From Cocleimonas sp. (GTDB lineage Bacteria; Pseudomonadota; Gammaproteobacteria; Thiotrichales; Thiotrichaceae), in NCBI GenBank assembly GCA_021647365.1, contig JAKIUW010000015.1, positions 15,257 through 79,256 on the forward strand: a DNA stretch of 64,000 bases, written 5' to 3'. Below are positions 1-7,811 of the stretch, piece by piece. The notes under the pieces are model-generated. The model was not told the DNA's origin. It saw only the letters and a list, made by a program, of their open reading frames with translations, and did no database searches. A program made the position numbers and the translations under genes. The number at the start of each line of letters is the position of its first letter. The stretch's first letter is position 1.

Positions 1-203
1 GGCGTGGTGATATATTACTCAAACGCATCGTGCAAGTCTCAAAAGAGAAGAATGTGACTCAACTTTTAGTTCTCACCACTCAATCGGTAGACTGGTTTAA
101 AGAAAGAGGATTTGATTTGGGCGAAGTCAGTGACTTGCCTGAGCAGAAGAAAGCTTTGTATAATTTTCAGCGTAATTCTAAGGTTTTGTTAAAGAGGCTT
201 TGA
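1..203 (+). CDS. argA: N-acetylglutamate synthase, C-terminal end (partial)
   Basis: The gene enters from the left edge, with codons in phase from base 3, and ends with TGA at 201-203. The visible 66 residues contain the GNAT-domain stretch RGDILLKRI, then LVLTTQSVDWFKERGF, and finish with LPEQKKALYNFQRNSKVLL. This matches the C-terminus of ArgA, which acetylates glutamate with acetyl-CoA in the first step of arginine synthesis in the cytoplasm. The conserved end (YN-QR-SKVL) makes the assignment strong. The amino-acid-kinase-like N-terminal domain, which carries the arginine feedback site, lies outside the window. Confidence 0.9.
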   Translation, partial: RGDILLKRIVQVSKEKNVTQLLVLTTQSVDWFKERGFDLGEVSDLPEQKKALYNFQRNSKVLLKRL

Positions 204-225
204 TAGTTATAAATAAAAATTACTA

Positions 226-290
226 GAAGCCCCCTACTTTTGAATGATAACTCGTTGGTTTTTTAACGACTGCTAGAATTTACGCAAAGC
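226..290 (-). repeat. Degenerate copy of the G-tract repeat with attached hairpin segment
   Basis: On the minus strand this reads TCATTCAAAAG, TAGGGGG, CTTCT, a worn version of the window-wide repeat. On its inner side (plus strand from 246) follows AACTCGTTGGTTTTTTAACG and GACTGCTAGAATTTACGCA. The same segment, with changes that keep a short stem, lies next to the copies at 34402 and 44849. It therefore looks like an older, longer form of the repeat. It sits between the convergent argA and the transposase-like gene. Confidence 0.55.
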
Positions 291-340
291 ATAATGATGT
301 ATCTGGAAGGGTAGGGGTAGGGGTAATGCCAAGTTCAACA

Positions 341-985
341 CTAATCCCTAAACGTGTGCCCACAAAAACGGCAACGAGAAAAATTAATATCAGGTAATGT
401 TGAGGCTTCTTGTGATGGCATTAGCCTAATCACATTATGACTCCCACAGCTTGGGCATGTTGCATCTGAGCCATTTTCAATATTGAGCAAATCAACTTTT
501 AGATCACTGGCTTTTCGATGTTTGTTCGACTTGTCTTGAGTTGTTCGTTTACTCTTATCATTCTTACTTTTAAGTAGTGGCGGGAAACGATTTTCATGCT
601 CTTGGATAATACGTTGGCATTGCTTTCTAAAAGGTTTTAATAAGCCGACTTTGTCAAACTTTCTTCTAAACTCATGCAACAATTCCTTGGTAGGAAGACG
701 TGCCTTAAAACCTGTTTGCATAAAACTAAATAGATAAAGCTGATGTTTGGCCCATGTTAGTAGTTCGTCATCATCAAGGCAAAGCAACTCTTGTAAAGCG
801 AGTAAACGTAGCAATATGAGTTGCTCATTACCCGGTAGATTGACCAGTCTCTTCTTCTCAAAAAAATTCTCAAACTTCTCCCAAGGCAAGCTAGTAGCAA
901 ATAATGAGATTGAACTAATAAAGTGTGGATCTGGGGCCACATACGATTCGCCTTGCCCCATTTTCTTTGTAACATGTAAATCCAC
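341..985 (-). CDS. Transposase-like N-terminal domain protein with C-terminal zinc ribbon, orphan
   Basis: A 214-residue soluble protein. Residues about 17-125 (DPHFISSISLF ... EFRRKFDKVGLLKPFRKQ) resemble the N-terminal DUF772-type domain of IS5/IS1182-family transposases. No DDE catalytic domain follows. Instead there is a basic, Lys/Ser-rich linker and a zinc-ribbon pair, CPSCGSHNVIRL and CRFCGHTFRD, at the C-terminus. GTG at 985 is preferred as start because AAAGGAG lies six bases upstream. No inverted repeats or target duplications are visible around it, so it may be a domesticated transposase fragment used as a DNA-binding protein, or the remains of an IS. The function is unknown. The family link is from motif memory only. 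Confidence 0.55.
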   Translation of the reverse strand: MDLHVTKKMGQGESYVAPDPHFISSISLFATSLPWEKFENFFEKKRLVNLPGNEQLILLRLLALQELLCLDDDELLTWAKHQLYLFSFMQTGFKARLPTKELLHEFRRKFDKVGLLKPFRKQCQRIIQEHENRFPPLLKSKNDKSKRTTQDKSNKHRKASDLKVDLLNIENGSDATCPSCGSHNVIRLMPSQEASTLPDINFSRCRFCGHTFRD

Positions 986-1272
986 GTAGCACTCCTTTGC
1001 ATCATCATTCCATCATCAAGAAATTAGAATAGTTGAAAGGGACAAATGAAAGATAGCGAGCTGTGTGCCTTGGTAGCTTTTTGCAGATAAGCGGTCGATA
1101 AGATCCAAGGTGATTATCATACTGATCAATCCTTAATCAACATGATAAGTAACACCATTAAAAGCTATAAAATTTATGTTCTAGTCTAATGCCATAACTC
1201 CTAGATAAAATAAAATAGACACGAATCTTAGCTACTAAGACTTATACAAGCTCCATGACTAAAGGTGATTTA

Positions 1273-2463
1273 TCACAAACGCTCAAACACCGTTGCAATA
1301 CCCTGACCGTGACCGATACACATCGTCGCTAAACCAAAGGTGGCATCCTTTTCTTTCATTATATTCATCAAGGTGGTTGAAATACGTGAACCAGAACAGC
1401 CTAGCGGATGCCCAAGTGCTATTGCACCACCATTGAGATTCACTTTTTCATCCATCACATCCATGATGCCTAAATCTTTTAGCACAGGAAGCGATTGAGC
1501 GGCAAAGGCTTCGTTTAATTCCCACACATCAATATCATTCACTGACAAGCCTGCTTTTTTCAGCGCGATTTGCGATGCGGGTACTGGGCCATAACCCATG
1601 ATTGCGGGATCAACACCTGCTAAACCTAGTGAGGTGATTTTTGCAATAGGCGTTAAACCTGCATCCTGCGCGGCTTGTGCCGACATAATGATCATTGCCG
1701 ATGCACCATCTGATAATGCAGAAGAAGTACCTGCTGTAACCGTTCCACCTTTTGGGTTAAACACGGGGCGTAAGCCTGCCAAAGTTTCTGTTGTAGTATC
1801 TGGGCGGATGACTTCATCCTTTTTGCACATTTGTGGCAAGCCATCTGCATCGTGACCGGGTGTTGGTACGATCTCATTATCAAACTTTCCTGCCTCTGCT
1901 GCCGCGTGTGCAAATTGATGCGAGCGTGCGCCAAAGGCATCTTGTGCTTCGCGTGTTATTCCGTGTTGAACCGCTAACATTTCTGCGGTTAAGCCCATCA
2001 TGTTTGATGCCATTGCCGCATGTTTTGCAAAGCTTGGATTAAGATCGACACCATGCGTCATCGGGATATGTCCCATGTGCTCAACGCCACCGATAATGTA
2101 AAAATCACCGTTGCCAGACTGTATGCCTTGGGCGGCAGTGTGGATTGCTTGCATCGACGAGCCACATAATCGATTCACCGTTTGTGCTGGCACGGTATGC
2201 GGCAAGCGTGTTAGCAATGCCATTACGCGCGCAACATTAAAACCTTGTTCTAGCGTTTGGTAGGTACAACCCCAAATCACGTCATCGACCTTTGATGGGT
2301 CTAAGCCTTCGTTACGATCAAATAATGCTTCGACCAAATGTGCAGATAAATTCTCAGCACGGGTTACTCGATACATTCCATTTTTTGAACGACCCATTGG
2401 GGTTCTTACGCCATCGACTACGACTGCATCTCTAGGATTTAGTTTGTTGTTAAGAGTACTCAT
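1273..2463 (-). CDS. fadA: 3-ketoacyl-CoA thiolase FadA
   Basis: Beta subunit of the fatty-acid beta-oxidation complex: it cleaves 3-ketoacyl-CoA with CoA to acetyl-CoA and a shortened acyl-CoA. The 396-residue length is normal for FadA. Visible thiolase signatures are the acyl-binding cysteine in NRLCGSSMQAIHTAAQ (residue about 92), GGAIALGHPLGCSGSR with the catalytic histidine, and the C-terminal CIGHGQG with the second active cysteine. The start codon overlaps the end of fadB by four bases (ATGA arrangement), showing translational coupling in a fadBA operon on the minus strand. Expression should follow the fadB promoter. Confidence 0.96.
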   Translation of the reverse strand: MSTLNNKLNPRDAVVVDGVRTPMGRSKNGMYRVTRAENLSAHLVEALFDRNEGLDPSKVDDVIWGCTYQTLEQGFNVARVMALLTRLPHTVPAQTVNRLCGSSMQAIHTAAQGIQSGNGDFYIIGGVEHMGHIPMTHGVDLNPSFAKHAAMASNMMGLTAEMLAVQHGITREAQDAFGARSHQFAHAAAEAGKFDNEIVPTPGHDADGLPQMCKKDEVIRPDTTTETLAGLRPVFNPKGGTVTAGTSSALSDGASAMIIMSAQAAQDAGLTPIAKITSLGLAGVDPAIMGYGPVPASQIALKKAGLSVNDIDVWELNEAFAAQSLPVLKDLGIMDVMDEKVNLNGGAIALGHPLGCSGSRISTTLMNIMKEKDATFGLATMCIGHGQGIATVFERL

Positions 2464-4625
2464 GACTTGCCTCCAAAAAACTTTAGATCATTTGATGCCA
2501 TATCGGCAAGTAGTTTTGGTACGGCATAAGCCTCACCAAGATCAGCGTATTTTTCTGCCATTGTTACAAATTCCTTGGTTCCGATTGAATCAATATATCG
2601 CAAAGCGCCTCCTCTGAATGGCGGGAAGCCTATTCCCCAAATCAAGCTCATATCGGCTGATTCTGGTGAATCGACAATCTTATCTTCAAGACAACGTACC
2701 ACTTCTAAACACAGTGATAACATCATGCGCTCAACGATTTCTTCATCGCTGAATTCATCGGCTTGGCGAATCGCGCTAGAAGTTTTTGCCACCATTGTAA
2801 TCGCTTCTTTATCCACTTTCTTTTGTGGTCTGCCACGTCTATCCATCTCGTAGCGATAATATCCACTGCCTGATTTTTGTCCCAAGCGTTTCTTTTTGTA
2901 CATCGCTTCGGTTGCTGAATCAAAATCTATTTTCATACGATCAGGAAAGCCTTCCGCCATTACAGCCGAGCCATGACAAGCAACATCAAGCCCCACAACA
3001 TCGAGCAAATAAGCAGGGCCCATCGGCCAACCAAAACGCTCCATGACTTTATCAATGTGCAAAAAGTCCGCACCATCATTGACGAGCTTTTCAAAGGCAT
3101 TGAGGTATGGGAATAAAACACGGTTCACCATAAAGCCTGGGCAATCATTCACCACAATCGGCTTTTTACCAATCGACAGCGCATAAGCGACGGTTGTAGC
3201 AATAGTTTCATCGGATGATTTTTCACCACGAATAACTTCAACCAATGGCATAAGCGGCACAGGGTTGAAAAAGTGCATTCCACAAACACGCTCTGGGTGC
3301 TTGGTGGCTGTTGCTAATTCAGTGATAGAAATGGTAGAAGTATTTGATGCAAGAATCGTGTCTTTACTCACCACACCTTCAAGTTCTGCCAACACCGATT
3401 TTTTGATGTCTACATTTTCGACAACTGCCTCAACCACAATATCGGTATTGGCAACGTCACCATAAGTTAGGGTGGTGTTAATACGTGAGAGTGTATCCAT
3501 CATGACTTCTTCGGTCATAATGCCGCGTTTCACACGTTTAGCTAATAACTTTTTAGCCTCTTTCATGCCTAGCTCTAACGCCTCATCATTAATGTCTTTC
3601 ATGATGATTGGCGTGCCCTTCAAAGCACTTTGATAAGCGATGCCGCCGCCCATCACACCTGCGCCTAATACTGATGCCGTCTTAATTTCTGATGCGATTT
3701 TTGTGAGTTTTGAGGCTTGGCGTTTTAGTGCTTGGTCATTTAAGAATAAGCCTACCAAGTTTGCAGCAACGTCTGTTTGCGCCGCTTTAACAAAGCCTTT
3801 AACTTCAACCACCATCGCTTCATCACGATGCATATTGGCGTGTGTTTGCATTGCATTGAGCATGATTTTTGGCGCAGGATAATGTGGCCCTGCCTTGCCT
3901 AAAATCATCCCACGCGCTGTTTCAAACGCCATGAGTTGTTCCATTTTATTCAGCTTGATGCCGTTACGTTTCTCTTCGCGACGAGCTTCATAGTCCATCT
4001 CACCAGCCATGCAACGCTCTAATAACTTGAGTCCTGCATCATATAATTTATCCGGCTCTACAACCGCATCAACTCCGCCTTCTTTTAGCGCATCAGCTGG
4101 GCGCTGTGGTTTACCCATCGCAATCCATTTGAATGCATTATCCAAACCAATCAAACGCGGCAAACGGAAACTACCGCCCCAACCAGGGAAGATACCAAGA
4201 TTAATTTCTGGCAAACCAACGCGACCCTTAGTAGTCATAATGCGGTAGTCAGTGCTTAAAGGAAGTTCAAAACCACCACCTAACGCAACACCGTTAATGG
4301 CAGAAACGGTAGGGAAGGGGAAATCCTCCATCGTCGCAAACGTCTTGTGAACATCAATAAGTTTTGCTTCAAACTCATCTGACGGTAATCCAAACCAACC
4401 GATAAATTCAGTAATATCTGCACCAACAATAAAGTCTTTTTTAGAACTTGTGAGTAGCAAACCTTTTACAGAAGTGTCTCTACTAAGCGCCACAATTGCT
4501 TCTTTAAATTCAGTCAGTGTTTTATGATCGAGCTTATTAATAGGCAGATCACTGCGGTTAAAATTTAGCTCTGCACCGCCATTGTCGAGTTTTTTAACCG
4601 ACAGGCTTTGTCCTTCATAAATCAT
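2460..4625 (-). CDS. fadB: Fatty acid oxidation complex alpha subunit FadB
   Basis: Multifunctional enzyme (enoyl-CoA hydratase, isomerase, 3-hydroxyacyl-CoA dehydrogenase), 721 residues, close to the 729 of E. coli FadB. The N-terminal crotonase domain shows ISAINGVALGGGFELPLSTDYR-like oxyanion-hole sequence and LPEINLGIFPGWGG with its catalytic glutamate. The NAD-binding domain begins near residue 317 with VLGAGVMGGGIA and continues with ASNTSTISI and GMHFFNPVPLMPLVEVI. With FadA it forms the alpha2beta2 complex. The gene leads the fadBA operon. A TetR-type palindrome lies about 70 bases upstream of its ATG, suggesting repression lifted by acyl-CoA. Confidence 0.96.
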   Translation of the reverse strand: MIYEGQSLSVKKLDNGGAELNFNRSDLPINKLDHKTLTEFKEAIVALSRDTSVKGLLLTSSKKDFIVGADITEFIGWFGLPSDEFEAKLIDVHKTFATMEDFPFPTVSAINGVALGGGFELPLSTDYRIMTTKGRVGLPEINLGIFPGWGGSFRLPRLIGLDNAFKWIAMGKPQRPADALKEGGVDAVVEPDKLYDAGLKLLERCMAGEMDYEARREEKRNGIKLNKMEQLMAFETARGMILGKAGPHYPAPKIMLNAMQTHANMHRDEAMVVEVKGFVKAAQTDVAANLVGLFLNDQALKRQASKLTKIASEIKTASVLGAGVMGGGIAYQSALKGTPIIMKDINDEALELGMKEAKKLLAKRVKRGIMTEEVMMDTLSRINTTLTYGDVANTDIVVEAVVENVDIKKSVLAELEGVVSKDTILASNTSTISITELATATKHPERVCGMHFFNPVPLMPLVEVIRGEKSSDETIATTVAYALSIGKKPIVVNDCPGFMVNRVLFPYLNAFEKLVNDGADFLHIDKVMERFGWPMGPAYLLDVVGLDVACHGSAVMAEGFPDRMKIDFDSATEAMYKKKRLGQKSGSGYYRYEMDRRGRPQKKVDKEAITMVAKTSSAIRQADEFSDEEIVERMMLSLCLEVVRCLEDKIVDSPESADMSLIWGIGFPPFRGGALRYIDSIGTKEFVTMAEKYADLGEAYAVPKLLADMASNDLKFFGGKS

Positions 4626-4983
4626 AATTGCTCCTAAGAGTCATCTTAATTGTTAGTCGTATTTCCATCTGCGTCAGATGATAACTTAAAAATAGAGCGA
4701 ACGCTCGTTTTTATTATTGATGTTTTACAACTCTATTAAATAACCTTTAGTAAGAGTGTAGCCCAGTCTCAAGAGATTGCAGGAGCTATTAAATAGCTCT
4801 AAAAATATATACGTAAGTATGAAAATCACAACAGCTCTCGACCTATCTCTTCTTCTAAGGAGAACAACCCTTACTTACCATGAAGTTGCAATTATCTAAT
4901 CTTGCACAAACTCTGCAAAGATCATTCATATTATCCCTTTATTATTTGTGTATGATTTAAACATCCATCAAATAGGTTTTTGT
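4626..4983. promoter_or_regulatory. Divergent intergenic region between fadB and a DUF4153-like gene
   Basis: 358 bases without a credible gene. It holds the promoter side of fadBA (minus) and of the membrane protein gene (plus). The only clear motif is the palindrome at 4686-4714, listed separately. The rest is AT-rich. TATGATTTAA near 4951 could be a -10 element for the rightward gene, but this is weak. Confidence 0.5.
4686..4714. promoter_or_regulatory. Candidate TetR-family operator (PsrA/FadR-like) upstream of fadB
   Basis: Inverted repeat GAGCG-AA-CGCTC at 4695-4706, flanked by imperfectly mirrored A-rich and T-rich arms (TAAAAATA on the left, GTTTTTAT on the right). Its size and symmetry suit TetR-type regulators of fatty-acid degradation in gammaproteobacteria. 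It lies about 70-90 bases upstream of the fadB start. Which regulator binds cannot be told from this window. Confidence 0.5.
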
Positions 4984-6759
4984 ATGTCATACCCTGTCTT
5001 ATTTTCAATTATTGGTGCAATTACTGGACTGATTGTTTCTCAGATTTCAATCCATACTCATAGCTCAAACGTCAATGATCTTTTATTTACGCTGATACTA
5101 TTAGTCTCTATTTTTGACTTTATTTGGAAGAAACAAAACACAGCGAATTTAATGAAAAGCCTCATCGTTATGGGAGTAATTCTTTTTAGTTTAACCTTCT
5201 GGTTTATTTGGAATGATTACCATAATATTCGTAGGCTATCGCCACTATTATTCTTTGCATTAATTCAGATCACGGTTATTTGCACTGCTTTCATTCAGTC
5301 ATGGAAAACCGAAAAACCCCACTTGAAGTATTCTGATTTATTTGAGAATGCTTGGAATAATCACTTTTTTCTCCTTTTTAGCGCGCTGCTTATGGGGGGC
5401 TTTTTAGCTGTACTTGCACTGGGAACGGCTTTATTTAAAAGCATTGGAATAGACCTTGAAAATTTCATTTGGAGCAAAGAGGTTACGCCTGTCATCATTG
5501 CTACATTAATTGGTGCGGGTATCGGTATTAGTCGTGAATACGGTAGTTTAATCTTTAAGATTCGTAGTGTGTTTTTTGCGATTTTTCGAGTAATGGCTTA
5601 TTTATCAGCGGGAATTGTTATTCTATTCACGCTTAGCCTGCCCTTCTCTTTAGACTCATTGTTTCAGAATAAAAACACTTCTTTCATTTTATTATCCGTT
5701 GTTGCAATCAGTATTTTATTACTTAATACTTTAATTGACACATCAAATAATACTGGCAATGAAAAGCTCCCGCCGTGGAGAAACCGAATTTTTAGCGCTC
5801 AAATTATCTTACTTCCTTTTTTAAGTTTGCTTTCTGTTTATGCCATCAGCATTCGATTATTCCAATATGGAGCAATGCCAAAACGTATCATCGCTCTTAC
5901 TATTGCACTTCTATTAACGTGTTATGGCCTAGCGTATTTGTATCAGCTCATCAAACGAAAAGGTAATTGGACTAATGGCCTAGTAACAATTAACCCTCCA
6001 TTGGCAATGCTTTGGGTTGCTGCATTAATCGCTTTAGCATCTCCCTTGCTTGACCCAGTTCGCTTAAGTGTTAACAACCAAGTAACACGCTTGCAAAATA
6101 ATATTGTAAATCCTGATAAGTTTGATTTTTATGCTTTAAAACTCCGATTAGGAAAGCGTGGAGAAGAGGCTATTGCTGATATTCGAACATGGAAAAATCA
6201 TCCTCAGTTTGCGTTGATTGAAAAACATATTGATAACTCATCTCCTCCTCAGCGTTCAAACAAAGAACTTTCCATCACTGTTATTGGAGAATCTTTACCA
6301 AAACTTGAGGAGATTACATCTCATTATGGCAAGTGGCGCTGTAATACTCAGACCCCCTGTTTTATTAAAAAAATGAAGGTAAGCAGTGAAGATAAATACG
6401 AGGCAATGGTTTTTATATTTGAAGGGGCTTTAGAAAATCATTACGAAAGACTTAGCGCTGATCTTTATGAATATGATACAAAAACAGCCATATTGTCTAA
6501 TACCGGCGAAACAAGTGGGCGCTGGTTTAAAGTTAAAACGTTTAGAATGGAAAAGAAAACTCCAACCATTTTTATAAAGGGTACTCATACAAACGATAAG
6601 GTTCAATCACTTGAACAAGCAAGAGCAGAACTGGATACCAAGTATATACGCAAAGATAAGATGCAAAAAATGATCGAGACACTAAAGCAAGATAAGCAAA
6701 AATTAATCCAACTCGAGTATTATAATATTGAAATAAATGGGATTAAACTACTGCAGTAG
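4984..6759 (+). CDS. DUF4153-like multi-pass inner membrane protein
   Basis: About 591 residues. The first about 360 form a dozen hydrophobic segments: SYPVLFSIIGAITGLIVS, then LLFSALLMGGFLAVLALG, and later LPFLSLLSVYAISIRLFQYG. This is followed by a soluble, Lys-rich C-terminal part of about 220 residues. The segment RLFQYGAMPKRIIALTIA followed by NPPLAMLWVAALIALASPLLDP resembles DUF4153 proteins, whose function is not established. ATG at 4984 is chosen over 4948 because AGG lies about eight bases upstream and the protein then starts directly with the first membrane helix. It is monocistronic as seen here, ending just before a repeat copy. Confidence 0.65.
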   Translation: MSYPVLFSIIGAITGLIVSQISIHTHSSNVNDLLFTLILLVSIFDFIWKKQNTANLMKSLIVMGVILFSLTFWFIWNDYHNIRRLSPLLFFALIQITVICTAFIQSWKTEKPHLKYSDLFENAWNNHFFLLFSALLMGGFLAVLALGTALFKSIGIDLENFIWSKEVTPVIIATLIGAGIGISREYGSLIFKIRSVFFAIFRVMAYLSAGIVILFTLSLPFSLDSLFQNKNTSFILLSVVAISILLLNTLIDTSNNTGNEKLPPWRNRIFSAQIILLPFLSLLSVYAISIRLFQYGAMPKRIIALTIALLLTCYGLAYLYQLIKRKGNWTNGLVTINPPLAMLWVAALIALASPLLDPVRLSVNNQVTRLQNNIVNPDKFDFYALKLRLGKRGEEAIADIRTWKNHPQFALIEKHIDNSSPPQRSNKELSITVIGESLPKLEEITSHYGKWRCNTQTPCFIKKMKVSSEDKYEAMVFIFEGALENHYERLSADLYEYDTKTAILSNTGETSGRWFKVKTFRMEKKTPTIFIKGTHTNDKVQSLEQARAELDTKYIRKDKMQKMIETLKQDKQKLIQLEYYNIEINGIKLLQ

Positions 6760-6773
6760 AATAAATGAGAAGC

Positions 6774-6802
6774 AAAGCACACTCCCCCACTTTTACATGA
6801 TG
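6774..6802 (-). repeat. G-tract repeat, solo copy (minus-strand orientation)
   Basis: Minus strand: ATCATGTAAAAGTG, then GGGGAGTGTGCTTT. One G of the run is changed to A. It lies between the DUF4153-like gene and glyQ, about 75 bases upstream of the glyQ ATG, so within the glyQ leader region. Confidence 0.9.
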
Positions 6803-6878
6803 TATTTCCTTGTGTAAGTGTGGCTATTTCTACAGTATAATTCCCGCCTTTAATTGTACTCACAGGCTTTATCCGCTT

Positions 6879-7811
6879 ATGTCGCAATCGACACAAACCA
6901 CATACGATACCTCCACTTTCCAAGGCTTAATATTTGCCCTTCAAGATTATTGGGCAAAGCAGGGTTGTGCGATTTTGCAACCTTACGATATGCCGATGGG
7001 TGCGGGTACGGATAACCCGAATACCTTCTTACGCGCGATTGGTCCTGAGCCTTGGAATGCGGCTTTTGTGCAACCTTCGCGTCGCCCTACTGATGGGCGT
7101 TATGGTGAAAACCCTAATCGTTTGCAACGCTTTTATCAATTTCAAGTGATTATGAAGCCGTCTCCTTTGGAGATTCAGGCGCTTTATCTTGGCTCGCTTG
7201 AAGCGCTAGGTTTTGATCCGTTAGAGCATGATATTCGTTTTGTGGAAGACAACTGGGAATCACCCACGCTAGGTGCTTGGGGGCTTGGTTGGGAAGTTTG
7301 GTTGAATGGCATGGAGGTGACGCAGTTCACCTACTTCCAACAGCTTGGTGGGCTTGATTGTAAACCAGTGATGGGTGAGATTGCTTATGGACTTGAGCGC
7401 CTTGCGATGTATTTGCAAGATGTTGAAGTTGTTTATGATTTGGTTTGGGCGATTGACCCTAGTGGTGAAAAAGTTACTTATGGTGATGTTTATCATCGTA
7501 ATGAGGTTGAGCAATCAACTTACAATTTCGAGAAGGCAAACGTGGAAGAGCTTTTTCATCATTTTGATGCGGCAGAAAAAGAAAGCGAGGCTTTGATTGA
7601 AGCTAACCTTCCTTTGCCAGCGTACGAGCAAATGTTAAACGCATCCCATGCTTTTAATTTGCTAGATTCGCGCCATGCGATTTCGGTTACGGAGCGCCAG
7701 CGTTATATGTTGCGCGTGCGTGCATTGTCGCGTGCGATTGCACAGGCTTATTATGATTCTCGTGAGGCGCTTGGTTTTCCTCTTGTTAAAACCAAGAAGG
7801 AGGAAGTGTAA
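6879..7811 (+). CDS. glyQ: Glycine-tRNA ligase alpha subunit
   Basis: Catalytic alpha chain of the bacterial alpha2beta2 glycyl-tRNA synthetase, 310 residues (E. coli about 303). The start at MSQSTQTT (6879) is chosen because family similarity begins at TFQGLIFALQDYWAKQGCAI. An upstream in-frame ATG at 6810 would add 23 unrelated residues. Conserved stretches include QPYDMPMGAGTDNPNTFLRA, RFYQFQVIMKPSP, and GLGWEVWLNGMEVTQFTYFQ. The stop overlaps the glyS start by one base (TAATG), so the two subunits are translationally coupled. Confidence 0.97.
   Translation: MSQSTQTTYDTSTFQGLIFALQDYWAKQGCAILQPYDMPMGAGTDNPNTFLRAIGPEPWNAAFVQPSRRPTDGRYGENPNRLQRFYQFQVIMKPSPLEIQALYLGSLEALGFDPLEHDIRFVEDNWESPTLGAWGLGWEVWLNGMEVTQFTYFQQLGGLDCKPVMGEIAYGLERLAMYLQDVEVVYDLVWAIDPSGEKVTYGDVYHRNEVEQSTYNFEKANVEELFHHFDAAEKESEALIEANLPLPAYEQMLNASHAFNLLDSRHAISVTERQRYMLRVRALSRAIAQAYYDSREALGFPLVKTKKEEV

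Noticed and set aside
1027..1090. Tiny ORF MKDSELCALVAFCR downstream of the GTG-start gene
   Set aside because: Only 14 codons, no family and no conserved context.
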